DNA of 64,000 bases from contig OW818698.1 of assembly GCA_942493375.1 (NCBI GenBank), forward strand, positions 7,068,001 to 7,132,000, in the 5' to 3' direction. Positions 10,587 to 18,696 of the stretch are shown here, piece after piece. This DNA is from G942493375 sp942493375 (GTDB lineage Bacteria; Armatimonadota; UBA5829). How positions within the stretch are numbered: the first letter of the stretch is position 1; every line of letters begins with the position of its first letter. The translations under genes were made by a program, and so were the position numbers. The notes below the pieces were generated by a model. The model did no database searches. It had not been told where the DNA came from and saw only the letters and a list, made by a program, of their open reading frames with translations.

Positions 10587-10622
10587 ATCTGCGAAAATCT
10601 GCGAAATCTGCGGATGATTATC
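10587..10622. repeat. ATCTGCG-type intergenic repeat, single arm
   Basis: Three imperfect tandem units of ATCTGCGAAA end in ATCTGCGGATGATTATCC. The same sequence type occurs as a perfect inverted pair at 12778-12967 and as a short remnant near 12984-13003, so it is a dispersed family located between genes. Confidence 0.7.
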
Positions 10623-10713
10623 CCTGATGCATTCACCTCCCTTGACAATATCCCCCCCATCCATCATTATTGATTGTCGAATTATGCATAAAGAGCAAAG
10701 GGGCATTTGAGAT

Positions 10714-11703
10714 ATGAAAGTTGCAGTCATTGGTACCGGTGGTGTGGCAGAGCGCAATTATCTGCCTTTTCTTTCAAAGCAGCAGGATGTCGAACTGAGT
10801 ATGTTTAGCCGAACGGCTGCAAAAGCGCAGGCTTGTGCGGCTAAGTTTGGGGGGAGAGTTGCTTCTTCTGTAGAGGACTTAATGTCAGACTCTCCGGATA
10901 CAGTGTTTATATTGACTGGGGAGAAGGACAGATATGAGGCAACCAATGCAGTCCTGCCCTTCCGTCCCAAGCGTATATTCTTTGAAAAACCCCTGGTTGC
11001 TATGCAGGACCAGGCACATGTCACTGAGGACGATTTCGTAAAAGGGCGGGAGATAATGCTCAAGGCTCGCGAAATCGACTGCGAGACTGCTATGATCTTC
11101 AACTACCGGTTCTTTGATCAAAGCCTGCGTGCTGCCAAAATTCTGGCCGACAGATCGTTCGGCAAACCTGTGCAAGTCACTGCACTTGTGCACTATGCCT
11201 GCTGGAGTCACTGCATCGACCTTATCCATCAGTTTGCTGGTCAGTTGGTAGAGATTACGGCGCTATCCGGTGCACGTGAGCACGACGGTGTAGGCATGAA
11301 AGCATTCGATGTCTCTGCTGCATTCGTCACGCAGTCAGGCGCGACCGGGACGATCATTGGCACCAGTGGTATCGATTTCGCATTCCCTCTTTTTGAGATG
11401 CTCTTCTGTTTTGAACATGGTCGCTTCACCCTCCGCGACCTGGATGGCGACATGGAAGTGCTGGATTATGCAGGCAACACTCACGAGAGATACGCCCTCA
11501 CTCACCAAACATCACGCTGGCAACAGTATGACCAGTCCTTTGATAAATCAGTGGATGCATACTTAAACTCTCTCCGCAACGGCACTCCGCCGCCCGTCCC
11601 CGGAATAGCCGGACTCCAGGAACTCCAGTTCGAAGCAGCCCTAAAACGCTCCATACAGTTGAACAGGCCAGTCCAAGTGCAGGAAGAGTTTTCACTGATT
11701 TGA
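10714..11703 (+). CDS. Gfo/Idh/MocA family oxidoreductase
   Basis: This is a cytoplasmic NAD(P)-dependent sugar or inositol dehydrogenase type. Seen: an N-terminal Rossmann motif (VIGTGGVAERNYL, residues 5-17), the family motif EKPL at residues 91-94, and a C-terminal alpha/beta domain; 329 residues is the usual length. The histidine-containing segment HCIDLIHQFAG around residue 170 matches the position of the family catalytic region (DxxxH). The substrate cannot be named. A zinc dehydrogenase starts 68 bases downstream, and the two often occur together in polyol or sugar pathways. Confidence 0.85.
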   Translation: MKVAVIGTGGVAERNYLPFLSKQQDVELSMFSRTAAKAQACAAKFGGRVASSVEDLMSDSPDTVFILTGEKDRYEATNAVLPFRPKRIFFEKPLVAMQDQAHVTEDDFVKGREIMLKAREIDCETAMIFNYRFFDQSLRAAKILADRSFGKPVQVTALVHYACWSHCIDLIHQFAGQLVEITALSGAREHDGVGMKAFDVSAAFVTQSGATGTIIGTSGIDFAFPLFEMLFCFEHGRFTLRDLDGDMEVLDYAGNTHERYALTHQTSRWQQYDQSFDKSVDAYLNSLRNGTPPPVPGIAGLQELQFEAALKRSIQLNRPVQVQEEFSLI

Positions 11704-11707
11704 AGGA

Positions 11708-11738
11708 AGACTTTAGGCGTTAGACTTTAGACTTTAGG
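11708..11738. repeat. Short direct repeat of GACTTTAG
   Basis: The octamer GACTTTAG occurs three times within 31 bases, directly after the oxidoreductase stop codon. It is a small low-complexity tract with no evident function. Confidence 0.5.
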
Positions 11739-11771
11739 AACGGGAATCTGTAATCGAAAGGAATTAGTCCA

Positions 11772-12767
11772 ATGAAGGGTGTTAAGTTTGATGGCAAGGG
11801 TGTTGTTCGCATTGTTGATATGCCGGAACCGGTGGCTGGGGTAGGGGAGGTTGTTGTCGAGACGGTTGTGTCGGCTATCTGTGGGAGCGAGATGGGCTCC
11901 TACAGAGGTGATGGAGCTGAAACCGGTAACAATGGTCATGAAGCAGCAGGGGTAGTTGTCCAGGTTGGCGAGGGTGTGACTGATATCAAGGTCGGGCAGC
12001 GTGTAGGTGTCAGCGCAATTGCAGGCTGTGGGCATTGCTCTTTTTGTGCTAAAGGCCAGTATACCTGGTGCAGCAATTTTAAGTTTTATGGAAGCATGCA
12101 CGCCCAGCAGTTCCTGGCATCAGCCAATGCATGTCACATACTTCCGGACGATGTCCCGTGGGAAGTTGGAGTTCTGATAACCGGGGACGGGCTTGGAGTG
12201 CCTTATCATACATCGAAACGGATTCCCGATGATGTCGATACTGTCGCTGTGTTCGGGTTAGGTCCTATTGGTCTAGGAGCAGTGCTAGTGCAGTCATATC
12301 TTGGACGCCGCGTGATGGCTGTAGACTTATCTCAATATCGCCTTGACTATGCTCAGAAACTCGGTGCCAGATGGCCAATACTTGCTGGTAGCGATGATGT
12401 TCTTCCCCAGGTAATGGACATAACCGCCGGATTTGGTGCAGACATCGCTATCGAAGCAGCAGGCAGGCCTGAACCAGCTAAACAGTGCTTTGCTGCAGTT
12501 CGCAAGGGTGGCACCGTAATCTTCAATGGAGAACAGAGTGAAATCCCGTTATCACCCAGTGAAGACTTCATAAGAAGAGATATCACAGCATTCGGTTCCT
12601 GGTTCTATCACTTCAGCGAATTCGGGGGAATGCTGAAGCTATACCGAAATGGTCTAAAAGTCCAGGATTTAGTTTCACACACATATACTCTGGATGAAGC
12701 TCCCGAAGCATTCGCCCAATTCGCCTCCGGTAAGACCGCAAAAGTTTTGTTGAGGATGCAGGGGTAG
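11772..12767 (+). CDS. Zinc-dependent alcohol (polyol) dehydrogenase, MDR family
   Basis: This is a medium-chain dehydrogenase/reductase that oxidises an alcohol or sugar alcohol with NAD(P). Seen: catalytic-zinc Cys37 (AICGSE) and GHE at 55-57; the four structural-zinc cysteines at 86, 89, 92 and 100 (CGHCSFC...C); and the cofactor loop GLGPIG at 162-167. At 331 residues it has normal length. AAGGAA upstream supports the ATG. Together with the preceding Gfo/Idh/MocA gene it forms a likely two-gene unit for sugar or inositol-type oxidation; the substrate is not determinable. Confidence 0.85.
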   Translation: MKGVKFDGKGVVRIVDMPEPVAGVGEVVVETVVSAICGSEMGSYRGDGAETGNNGHEAAGVVVQVGEGVTDIKVGQRVGVSAIAGCGHCSFCAKGQYTWCSNFKFYGSMHAQQFLASANACHILPDDVPWEVGVLITGDGLGVPYHTSKRIPDDVDTVAVFGLGPIGLGAVLVQSYLGRRVMAVDLSQYRLDYAQKLGARWPILAGSDDVLPQVMDITAGFGADIAIEAAGRPEPAKQCFAAVRKGGTVIFNGEQSEIPLSPSEDFIRRDITAFGSWFYHFSEFGGMLKLYRNGLKVQDLVSHTYTLDEAPEAFAQFASGKTAKVLLRMQG

Positions 12768-12777
12768 GAATGGAGAA

Positions 12778-12967
12778 ATTATCCGCAGATTTCGCAGATT
12801 TACGCAGATGAAGAAGGGAATTTGCACTCATAAGTCGGGCTTCCGTTCGCACTTCAACGGGCTCAGCACAAATGGGAGTGGTGGCCTGATTGCGTATAAG
12901 TTCTTTATCCAGATTTACGATAAAGTTCTTTCTTAATCTGCGTAAATCTGCGAAATCTGCGGATAAT
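12778..12967. repeat. 32-bp perfect inverted repeat of ATCTGCG units
   Basis: The arms are 12778-12809 and 12936-12967 and are exact reverse complements over 32 bases, separated by 126 bases with no gene. The arm is itself made of TCTGCG units. The element fills the gap between the zinc dehydrogenase and the convergent YmdB-like gene and could fold into a long hairpin in either transcript. Confidence 0.85.
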
Positions 12968-13018
12968 TAATCCCTTCCCAATCTATGCAAATCTGCGGAC
13001 AAATAAATCCCTTCCCAA

Positions 13019-13798
13019 CTACCCACCATCAACCCGCACTCTTTTAGTAGCAACAGCTTTCCCTGAGTTGTCTGTGGATATTATCACTCCCTGCAGTTCG
13101 CATCGGCCTTCACCCAGGGTAAGTTTGCCGTTGATCTGGGTTATGAATCTCTGCACCACTACATCCTTATCCATTCCCAGGACTCCATCTACCATTCCGG
13201 TCATTCCTGCATCGGTCATATAGGCTGTGCCTCTGGGGAGAATTCTGTCATCGGAGGTTTGGATATGTGTATGGGTGCCGATTACTGCGCTGACTCTACC
13301 ATCCAGATACCATCCCATAGCCACTTTCTCGGATGTAGCTTCAGCGTGGATGTCTACGATTATGTTGGTCGCCTGGTTCCCGATCTCCTGCAGCACGGTA
13401 TCTGCTGTCCGGAAAGGGCAGTCTACAGGCAGCATAAACACTCTACCGACCAAGTTTACCACAGCAATAGTGTTACCTGATCTGAGTGGGAATATCTGGT
13501 AGCCTGAACCGGGAGTGTTGGGGGGGTAGTTAGCTGGCCTGGCTATGCGCTTGTCTTCGCCCAACTCTCTCCATGAATCTCTTTTTGCAAATGCATGGTT
13601 GCCCAGGGTGATAGCATCAACCCCGCAATCATAAAGGTCGCCCGCTGTCTGGTGAGTCAGACCAAATCCACCTGCCGCATTTTCGCCATTGGCTATTACA
13701 AAGTCTATGTCATTCGAGTAAATGAGTGTTTCCAGAGAATCATTAAGGAAGTCCCTTCCAGGTCTCCCAACGATATCCCCAATAAAAAGAATTTCCAA
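13019..13798 (-). CDS. ymdB: YmdB-like metallophosphoesterase (TIGR00282 family)
   Basis: This is a dimetal phosphoesterase; the Bacillus relative hydrolyses 2',3'-cyclic nucleotides and affects biofilm and motility decisions. Seen: GDIVG with Asp8, GEN (39-40), GNH (67-68), HAEATSEK starting at His151, and GTHTH at 174-178, which together form the family metal site. The 259-residue length is typical. The start is a TTG with AAGGAC seven bases upstream. In other bacteria this gene often lies next to an RNase Y gene; here it is the last gene of a minus-strand set after exonuclease III. Confidence 0.9.
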   Translation of the reverse strand: MEILFIGDIVGRPGRDFLNDSLETLIYSNDIDFVIANGENAAGGFGLTHQTAGDLYDCGVDAITLGNHAFAKRDSWRELGEDKRIARPANYPPNTPGSGYQIFPLRSGNTIAVVNLVGRVFMLPVDCPFRTADTVLQEIGNQATNIIVDIHAEATSEKVAMGWYLDGRVSAVIGTHTHIQTSDDRILPRGTAYMTDAGMTGMVDGVLGMDKDVVVQRFITQINGKLTLGEGRCELQGVIISTDNSGKAVATKRVRVDGG

Positions 13799-13848
13799 TT
13801 AATCGTCCTTGTGGGTCATTTTCCTAAGGATATTATAACAGAAAAAGA

Positions 13849-13983
13849 GAATCCAGAAGTCAGAATCCAGAATCCAGAATAAGAGAACCAGGACAAGTTA
13901 CAATAGCTAGAATGCATTCAATAGCAGGCCAAATATGTCACGCACCAGGCAGATTTTCATTCTGGATTCTGACTTCTGGATTC
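13849..13983. repeat. 25-bp perfect inverted repeat of ATTCTGG units
   Basis: The arms 13849-13873 and 13959-13983 are exact reverse complements (core GAATCCAGAAGTCAG), each extended by further ATCCAGA or TTCTGGA units. The element lies between two minus-strand genes, so it would be transcribed as a hairpin inside their transcript unless transcription stops there. Confidence 0.85.
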
Positions 13984-13990
13984 TGGATTC

Positions 13991-14779
13991 CTAGTTCCCT
14001 ATTTCAAACACCCCCACCACCGGCGTATGGTCGCTGGGTTTGGGGAGTAGTCTGGGTTCTTTGTCTATGTAACAGTCAATACACCGGGTCGCCAGTGGAG
14101 CTGTTGTAAGTATGTGGTCCAAACGCCAACCCATTCGTCTTTTTGCTGCATTTGGGATTCTGTAGTCGAAGAAGCTGTACTGGTCCGGTTCAGCCGGGTG
14201 GTGTTTGCGGAATACATCCACCAATCCCCATTCCATCGCCCAGTCCAAAGCAGCCCATTCATCAGGATGGAAGCACACACTGCCTGCCAGACCATCGGGA
14301 TCATAAACATCAATAGGTTCCCGAGCAACATTCAGGTCACCGACCCAGACTACTGAATCCTCAGGAGTGAACAGATTATTGATATACTCCCGCACTCCCC
14401 TGATCCAGTTTAGCTTATACTCGAACCTAGGGGAGCCCACTTCAGTCCCTTGGGGGATGTATGTGTTAATGACATTAATATTCCCAAACCGTGCCCTGAT
14501 CAGCCTGGCTTCTTCATCGCCCGGGGTCATTTTATATGCAATTTCATCGGGTGGCGTCTTGCTGATAATAGCTACCCCATTGTATGCTTTTTGTCCAAAA
14601 AACGTGCAGTAAAGTCCGGCAGCCTCAAATTCATCCTTCGGAAAGTCGGCATCCTGAACTTTGGTTTCCTGGACACACAATACATCACAATTTCCAGCGC
14701 CCATCCAGTCCAGCACAATCTCAGTTCGAGTTCTTATGGAGTTTACATTAAACGTAGCTATTTTTATGACGTCACCCAA
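13991..14779 (-). CDS. xth: Exodeoxyribonuclease III (AP endonuclease)
   Basis: This base-excision repair enzyme cuts DNA at abasic sites and has 3'-5' exonuclease activity. Seen: Asn11, QETK with Glu38, YIPQG (108-112), GDLNVA with Asp148 and Asn150, GWRLDHIL with Asp221, and PSDHTPV with Asp250 and His251; this is the full catalytic set of the EEP fold. The 262-residue length is normal. The start is TTG at 14779, supported by AGGAG seven bases upstream. It begins 14 bases after the flavodiiron gene on the same strand, so DNA repair is probably co-expressed with oxygen defence. Confidence 0.93.
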   Translation of the reverse strand: MGDVIKIATFNVNSIRTRTEIVLDWMGAGNCDVLCVQETKVQDADFPKDEFEAAGLYCTFFGQKAYNGVAIISKTPPDEIAYKMTPGDEEARLIRARFGNINVINTYIPQGTEVGSPRFEYKLNWIRGVREYINNLFTPEDSVVWVGDLNVAREPIDVYDPDGLAGSVCFHPDEWAALDWAMEWGLVDVFRKHHPAEPDQYSFFDYRIPNAAKRRMGWRLDHILTTAPLATRCIDCYIDKEPRLLPKPSDHTPVVGVFEIGN

Positions 14780-14793
14780 TGAACGACTCCTTT

Positions 14794-15993
14794 TTATTGC
14801 TGTTGCTTACTCTTCATTGCAAGAGCAATCTTGCGTCCATATTCCTTGCACTTTTCAAGATCATCAGCAGTCGGGACATAGTTCGCTCTCACACCCTGGT
14901 CTACCAACTCGATCTTCATATCAGTCATTAAGGTTTCGAGTATCTTGACAGCCTCACCGCCCCAACCATATGATCCGAAAGCGCCGCCGATTCTACCAAC
15001 CGGCTTCAGGCCTTTCACATAGGTTGTTATATCAGCCATCCGGGGAAGAATGCCGTTGTTCAAAGTAGCAGAACCCAACACAATAGCACCAGCGTCCATC
15101 AGATCAGTCATGACATCACTTCTGTGGCAGTATCTCATATTGAGCAGTTTTACTGATGCACCCTCATCCATAAGACCATCTGCTACCGCGTGAGCCATCT
15201 TCTCTGTACTGTGCCACATTGTGTCATAGATAACAACAGCTTTATATGCAGTCTCCTGCTTACTCCAACTGGCGTATGATTCAATGATTTTCTCATTGAA
15301 TCCCCTCCAGATTGGGCCGTGATCTGGTGCAATCATGTCGAACTCAATACCCATCTCACCGACATCCTTAAGTAGTTTTTGAATCAGACTGGAGTATGGC
15401 AGCAGGATGTTTGCATAGTATTTTTCAGCTTCCCGGAATAGATCAGGCCACTTCAACTCATCATCAAAACGTTCGCTTGTAGCATAGTGCAGACCAAAGG
15501 CATCCTGAGAGATAAGCAGTTTGTCTTCTTCAAAATAGCTGAACATACTGTCCGGCCAGTGTAGCATCTTTGTCTCAATAAACTTAACTGTATGCTTACC
15601 CAGATTTATAGTATCTCCGGATTTTATTACCTCATAAGGTAGGTCTTCACGATGAAAATGGGCAAGTAGTGCTTTCTTACCGTTTGCAGAGCAGAAAATC
15701 TTTTCCGGTTTGATCCGATCAACAACTTCCAGAAAGCCTCCGGAGTGGTCCATTTCAACATGGTTGATAATTAGATAATCAATTTTTTCGGGTTCTATTA
15801 CATTGCTGATGTGGTCGAAGTAAGTATCAATAAATCCGTGCTTGACAGTGTCGAATACTGCGACTTTCTCATCCATAACCAGATAAGCATTATATGTAGT
15901 GCCTACAGGGGTTGAATAACCGTGAAAATCTCGCACATCCCAATCAACTGCACCTACCCAATAAATGTCTTTCTTTATCTCTACTGCCTGCAT
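14794..15993 (-). CDS. fprA: Flavodiiron protein (A-type, FprA)
   Basis: This enzyme reduces O2 to water (or NO to N2O) with electrons from rubredoxin. Seen: a beta-lactamase-fold domain with diiron ligands His78-x-Glu80-x-Asp82 (NHVEMDH), His145, Asp164 and His225, then a flavodoxin domain from about residue 252 (VVIYDTMWHSTEKMA). I moved the start from an upstream ATG at 16038 to 15993 (MQAVEIKKDIYW) because GGGAGAT lies nine bases before it and family proteins begin at this point. The gene is downstream of rubrerythrin and rubredoxin on the same strand, with a terminator between. Confidence 0.93.
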   Translation of the reverse strand: MQAVEIKKDIYWVGAVDWDVRDFHGYSTPVGTTYNAYLVMDEKVAVFDTVKHGFIDTYFDHISNVIEPEKIDYLIINHVEMDHSGGFLEVVDRIKPEKIFCSANGKKALLAHFHREDLPYEVIKSGDTINLGKHTVKFIETKMLHWPDSMFSYFEEDKLLISQDAFGLHYATSERFDDELKWPDLFREAEKYYANILLPYSSLIQKLLKDVGEMGIEFDMIAPDHGPIWRGFNEKIIESYASWSKQETAYKAVVIYDTMWHSTEKMAHAVADGLMDEGASVKLLNMRYCHRSDVMTDLMDAGAIVLGSATLNNGILPRMADITTYVKGLKPVGRIGGAFGSYGWGGEAVKILETLMTDMKIELVDQGVRANYVPTADDLEKCKEYGRKIALAMKSKQQQ

Positions 15994-16100
15994 ATCTCTT
16001 ATCTCCCTATCAAGCACTTTTACGTTTCTATGTTTCATTATATATGACGTATTTGTTTTCCAGAAAAAACGCGTAAGGTAAAAATAGCGTGTTACTTACA

Positions 16101-16138
16101 AACAAACCGGGCACCTGGTTGTTACGCAGGCACCCGGT
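16101..16138 (-). terminator. Terminator after rubredoxin on the minus strand
   Basis: A 12-bp stem (ACCGGGTGCCTG / CAGGTGCCCGGT on the minus strand) is followed by TTTGTTTG. Two of the pairs are G-U on the minus strand but would be C-A mismatches on the plus strand, so the sequence favours folding of the minus-strand RNA. It separates rubrerythrin-rubredoxin from the flavodiiron gene and could be partly read through. Confidence 0.8.
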
Positions 16139-16159
16139 AATTTCAGTCGCAGATGAGTA

Positions 16160-16321
16160 TCAGTCTGTCAAACTGAATGCGTCCTTGCCTGCTCCGCACA
16201 GTGGGCACAACCAGTCTTCTGGGACATCTGCCCAATCGGTACCTGGTTCTACACCATTGTCCGGGTCTCCTGCTTCAGGGTCGTATACATAACCGCACAA
16301 ATCGCAAATAAACTTCTGCAT
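16160..16321 (-). CDS. Rubredoxin
   Basis: This is a 53-residue one-iron electron carrier. Seen: the two CxxC knuckles, FICDLCGYVYD (Cys6, Cys9) and WLCPLCGAGK (Cys39, Cys42), with the usual spacing, and the aromatic and acidic core (DPDNGVEPGT). GGAG lies eight bases before the ATG. It probably feeds electrons to the flavodiiron protein and rubrerythrin encoded on either side. It is 65 bases downstream of rubrerythrin and likely shares its transcript, which would end at the terminator at 16101-16138. Confidence 0.95.
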   Translation of the reverse strand: MQKFICDLCGYVYDPEAGDPDNGVEPGTDWADVPEDWLCPLCGAGKDAFSLTD

Positions 16322-16386
16322 TTAAATCTCCTATTTTCGTGTGGGCGAACAATATACGCCCGATTTGGTAAGGACTAACAATTGAA

Positions 16387-16959
16387 CTATTTACCGCAAA
16401 TGACCTCAAAGTGTGCCTGAGGATGAGCACATGCCGGGCAGACCTGGGGAGCATCTGTGCCTTCGTGAGTATATCCACAGTTTCTGCATTTCCAGACGAC
16501 TGCACTTTCCTTATGGAAAACAGTCCCTGCTTCTACCTGCTCAGCAAACTTAAGGTACCTATTCATATGGTACGATTCGGCTATTGCGATTGAATCGAAA
16601 ATTCGGGCAGGACCTTCCAATCCCTCTTCGCGGGCTGTTTTCGCGAAATCAGGATACATTGATGTAGTCTCGTGATGCTCTCCTGCAGCAGCTGCCTTCA
16701 GGTTGTCCAAAGTGGTACCAATAGTACCAGCCGGGAATGCACCAGTAATCTCGACATCTCCACCTTCAAGCAACTTGAACAGCCGTTTGGCATGTTCTTT
16801 TTCGTGGTTTGCTGTCTCTTCAAATATTGCTGCTATCTGTTCGAAACCTTCTTTTTTTGCCTGTCCAGCAGCATAAGTGTAGCGGTTGCGTGCCTGGGAT
16901 TCGCCGGCAAACGCAGTTAAAATGTTTACCTCTGTCTTGGTACCCTTAATAGACGCCAT
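16387..16959 (-). CDS. rbr: Rubrerythrin
   Basis: This cytoplasmic peroxidase reduces hydrogen peroxide in anaerobes with electrons from rubredoxin. Seen: an N-terminal four-helix ferritin-like domain with diiron glutamates (GESQARNRY, ETANHEKEH, IAESYHMNRY) and a C-terminal rubredoxin-like domain with CRNCG and CPACA. At 190 residues the length is typical. The start at 16959 (MASIKGTKTEVN) is fixed by a perfect AGGAGGATC ribosome site; a longer reading frame upstream lacks any similarity to the family. It is the first gene of the minus-strand oxygen-defence set and is divergent from the ferredoxin gene. Confidence 0.95.
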   Translation of the reverse strand: MASIKGTKTEVNILTAFAGESQARNRYTYAAGQAKKEGFEQIAAIFEETANHEKEHAKRLFKLLEGGDVEITGAFPAGTIGTTLDNLKAAAAGEHHETTSMYPDFAKTAREEGLEGPARIFDSIAIAESYHMNRYLKFAEQVEAGTVFHKESAVVWKCRNCGYTHEGTDAPQVCPACAHPQAHFEVICGK

Positions 16960-17303
16960 TTGATCCTCCTGTTGGTTCGGTCTAAAAATACACCCAGCTT
17001 TTGAGTCGACAACAAGCTTTGATAAGGTATTTGCTGGGTTATTTAATGCTCGTTCGATAGTATACCCATATTGCTGATGTTCTCTAACGCAATCATACAC
17101 AAAGTTCGTCTGCAAATCAAGGTAGCAATGGTAAATATGACATATGAAAATTGCTGTTTCAGTTATAGAGCGCAAACATGCAGTGTATCGATGATATGTC
17201 CGCTTGTCCGGTAGAGGGGTGCTGAGTTATAATAGATACGTTGGATGACAAAGTCGTCCGATCATTAAATTGGCTCAAACCATTATATGGAGGAATCCCG
17301 AAA
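16960..17303. promoter_or_regulatory. Divergent intergenic region between rubrerythrin and ferredoxin
   Basis: These 344 bases contain no supported gene and must hold the promoters of both flanking genes. For the ferredoxin, a -10 box TATAAT at 17228-17233 with TTGTCC at 17204-17209 (18-base spacer) is a plausible promoter. I found no clear repressor palindrome. Confidence 0.5.
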
Positions 17304-17477
17304 ATGTCGGCAAAGGTTGATAATGAGAAGTGCACTGGTTGTGCTGCCTGTAAGGATATCTGCCCGGTAGAAGCGATTACGATAGTTGATGACAAGGCTG
17401 TTATTGACGAAGATACATGTATCGATTGTGGTCAGTGCGTAGATGAATGCCCAACTTCGGCTATTACGCTGGAGTAG
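17304..17477 (+). CDS. 2[4Fe-4S] ferredoxin
   Basis: This 57-residue bacterial-type ferredoxin has two complete CxxCxxCxxxCP motifs: Cys10, 13, 16 and 20 (CTGCAACKDICP), then Cys39, 42, 45 and 49 (CIDCGQCVDECP). It carries low-potential electrons in the cytoplasm. The ATG at 17304 is chosen over an in-frame ATG at 17241 because GGAGGA lies just before it and the protein then has the normal short length. It is transcribed away from the rubrerythrin operon, fitting an anaerobic metabolism. Confidence 0.93.
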   Translation: MSAKVDNEKCTGCAACKDICPVEAITIVDDKAVIDEDTCIDCGQCVDECPTSAITLE

Positions 17478-17499
17478 GATTCTACAAATAAGTGATTGT

Positions 17500-17521
17500 G
17501 GGAGCACGTAAATGTGCTCCC
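17500..17521 (+). terminator. Hairpin downstream of ferredoxin
   Basis: An 8-bp perfect stem (GGGAGCAC / GTGCTCCC) with a six-base loop lies 22 bases after the stop codon. There is no T-run, so it may act as a transcript end-stabiliser rather than a full terminator. Confidence 0.55.
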
Positions 17522-17597
17522 TTATGAGTCTTCAATCCTGCTTTTCACCCATTGATCTCTCTTCCATTGCTGCCCGTTTGTGCTTGTGCTATACTTT

Positions 17598-17619
17598 ACC
17601 CTGATACAGGGTTTCTTTT
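17598..17619 (+). terminator. Possible second terminator upstream of the miaA operon
   Basis: A 6-bp stem (ACCCTG / CAGGGT) with an ATA loop is followed by TTCTTTT. It lies just before the dispersed element at 17628 and could end transcription coming from the ferredoxin gene. Confidence 0.5.
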
Positions 17620-17627
17620 GTTGAACT

Positions 17628-17704
17628 AACCCGCTTTATTCACTAAATTCTGCTTTCAAACAGCAGTAAGGGTGAGAACGAGCCAGTCGTGAATAATGTG
17701 GTTT
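17628..17704 (+). repeat. Dispersed structured element, copy A
   Basis: This 77-base copy shares the core TTATTCAC...TTCTGCTTTC...GCAGTA...GAATAATG with copies at 43819-43895 and 61141-61217. Its ends pair as AACC/GGTT plus TTATTCAC/GTGAATAA. It is the most diverged copy and lies 62 bases before the miaA start. Confidence 0.75.
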
Positions 17705-17766
17705 GAAATACTGTAACATAATTATGTTCGGTATAGTCTGATGTTAATGAACCTGGGACGGCTGAT

Positions 17767-18696
17767 TTGCGTAATAGAGTCATAGTGCTTGTTGGTCCTA
17801 CTGCGGTTGGAAAAACCAGTGTCTCTATTGAACTTGCGCGTTTAGTCAATGGCGAGATAGTTTCTGCTGATTCCGTCGCAGTGTATAAGAAATTGGATAT
17901 TGGCAGCGCTAAGCCAACTATTCAGGAACAAAATGCAGTAAAATTTCATATGATTAATGTGCTTGATCCCCATGAATCATTCAGTGCAGGGGATTTCCAA
18001 AAACTGGCACAAGCCGCTATCCTCGATATTATCAACAGAGGGAAGACAGCTATAGTTGTCGGTGGTAGTGGGCTATATGTAAAAGCTGCTATTGATGGAT
18101 TGAATCTTTCATTGCCTGATAAGGATGTCAATCTCCGCAGGCGGCTGTATGCTATAGCTGAGCTGCGTGGACATGAATATGTGCATCGGATTCTGGGTAA
18201 GCTGGATATGCTGTCTGCTGAGAAGATTCCAGCAGGTAACTTGAAAAGGGTTATCAGGACCATCGAAATAACCCTGAGTGGTGACAAACCGGCATCTGAG
18301 CTTTATGCGGAGGATGCTGCCAGACCATCGACGTTTCCTGATGCAGTCTTTTTTGGGCTTAGATTACCCAGAGCCCAGTTATATGAGCGTATCGATTATA
18401 GGGTAGACTCTATGATACGTCAGGGGTTTATCCATGAAGTTCGTGGAATTATTGAGTCCGGTACTCCAAAACATGCGCTGTCTATGCAGTCTCTGGGGTA
18501 TAAGGAGATAGTAAGTTTCCTGAGTGGTGGATTCTCATTGAGTGAAGCCATTGAGGAGATCAAAAAGAACACCCGCCGGTTCGCCAAAAGGCAGAACACT
18601 TGGTTCAAGGCTGATGAGCGGATACGATGGGTAGATATGCAAAGCCTTAGTGCAAGGCAAGTTGCGGTAATGATTAAGGAGAGTCTAACAGAATGA
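17767..18696 (+). CDS. miaA: tRNA dimethylallyltransferase
   Basis: MiaA transfers a dimethylallyl group to A37 of tRNAs that read UNN codons. Seen: P-loop GPTAVGKT (residues 10-17), SADSVAVY, DIGSAKP, the GGSGLYV segment and the C-terminal helical part with RRFAKRQNTWF, all family marks; 309 residues is normal. The start is a TTG, since ATG codons at 17741 and 17747 are out of frame. It overlaps hfq by four bases (ATGA), so the two are translationally coupled, as in many bacteria. Confidence 0.93.
   Translation: MRNRVIVLVGPTAVGKTSVSIELARLVNGEIVSADSVAVYKKLDIGSAKPTIQEQNAVKFHMINVLDPHESFSAGDFQKLAQAAILDIINRGKTAIVVGGSGLYVKAAIDGLNLSLPDKDVNLRRRLYAIAELRGHEYVHRILGKLDMLSAEKIPAGNLKRVIRTIEITLSGDKPASELYAEDAARPSTFPDAVFFGLRLPRAQLYERIDYRVDSMIRQGFIHEVRGIIESGTPKHALSMQSLGYKEIVSFLSGGFSLSEAIEEIKKNTRRFAKRQNTWFKADERIRWVDMQSLSARQVAVMIKESLTE

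Noticed and set aside
10587..13003. ATCTGCG repeats considered as a CRISPR array
   Set aside because: The units are short, tandem or inverted, without evenly sized unique spacers, and no cas gene is near.
16089..16292. Plus-strand open frame of 67 codons over rubredoxin
   Set aside because: It is antisense to a clear rubredoxin gene and begins inside the terminator region.
16960..17175. N-terminal extension of rubrerythrin by 72 residues
   Set aside because: It has no family similarity, and the perfect ribosome site AGGAGGATC lies at the internal ATG at 16959.
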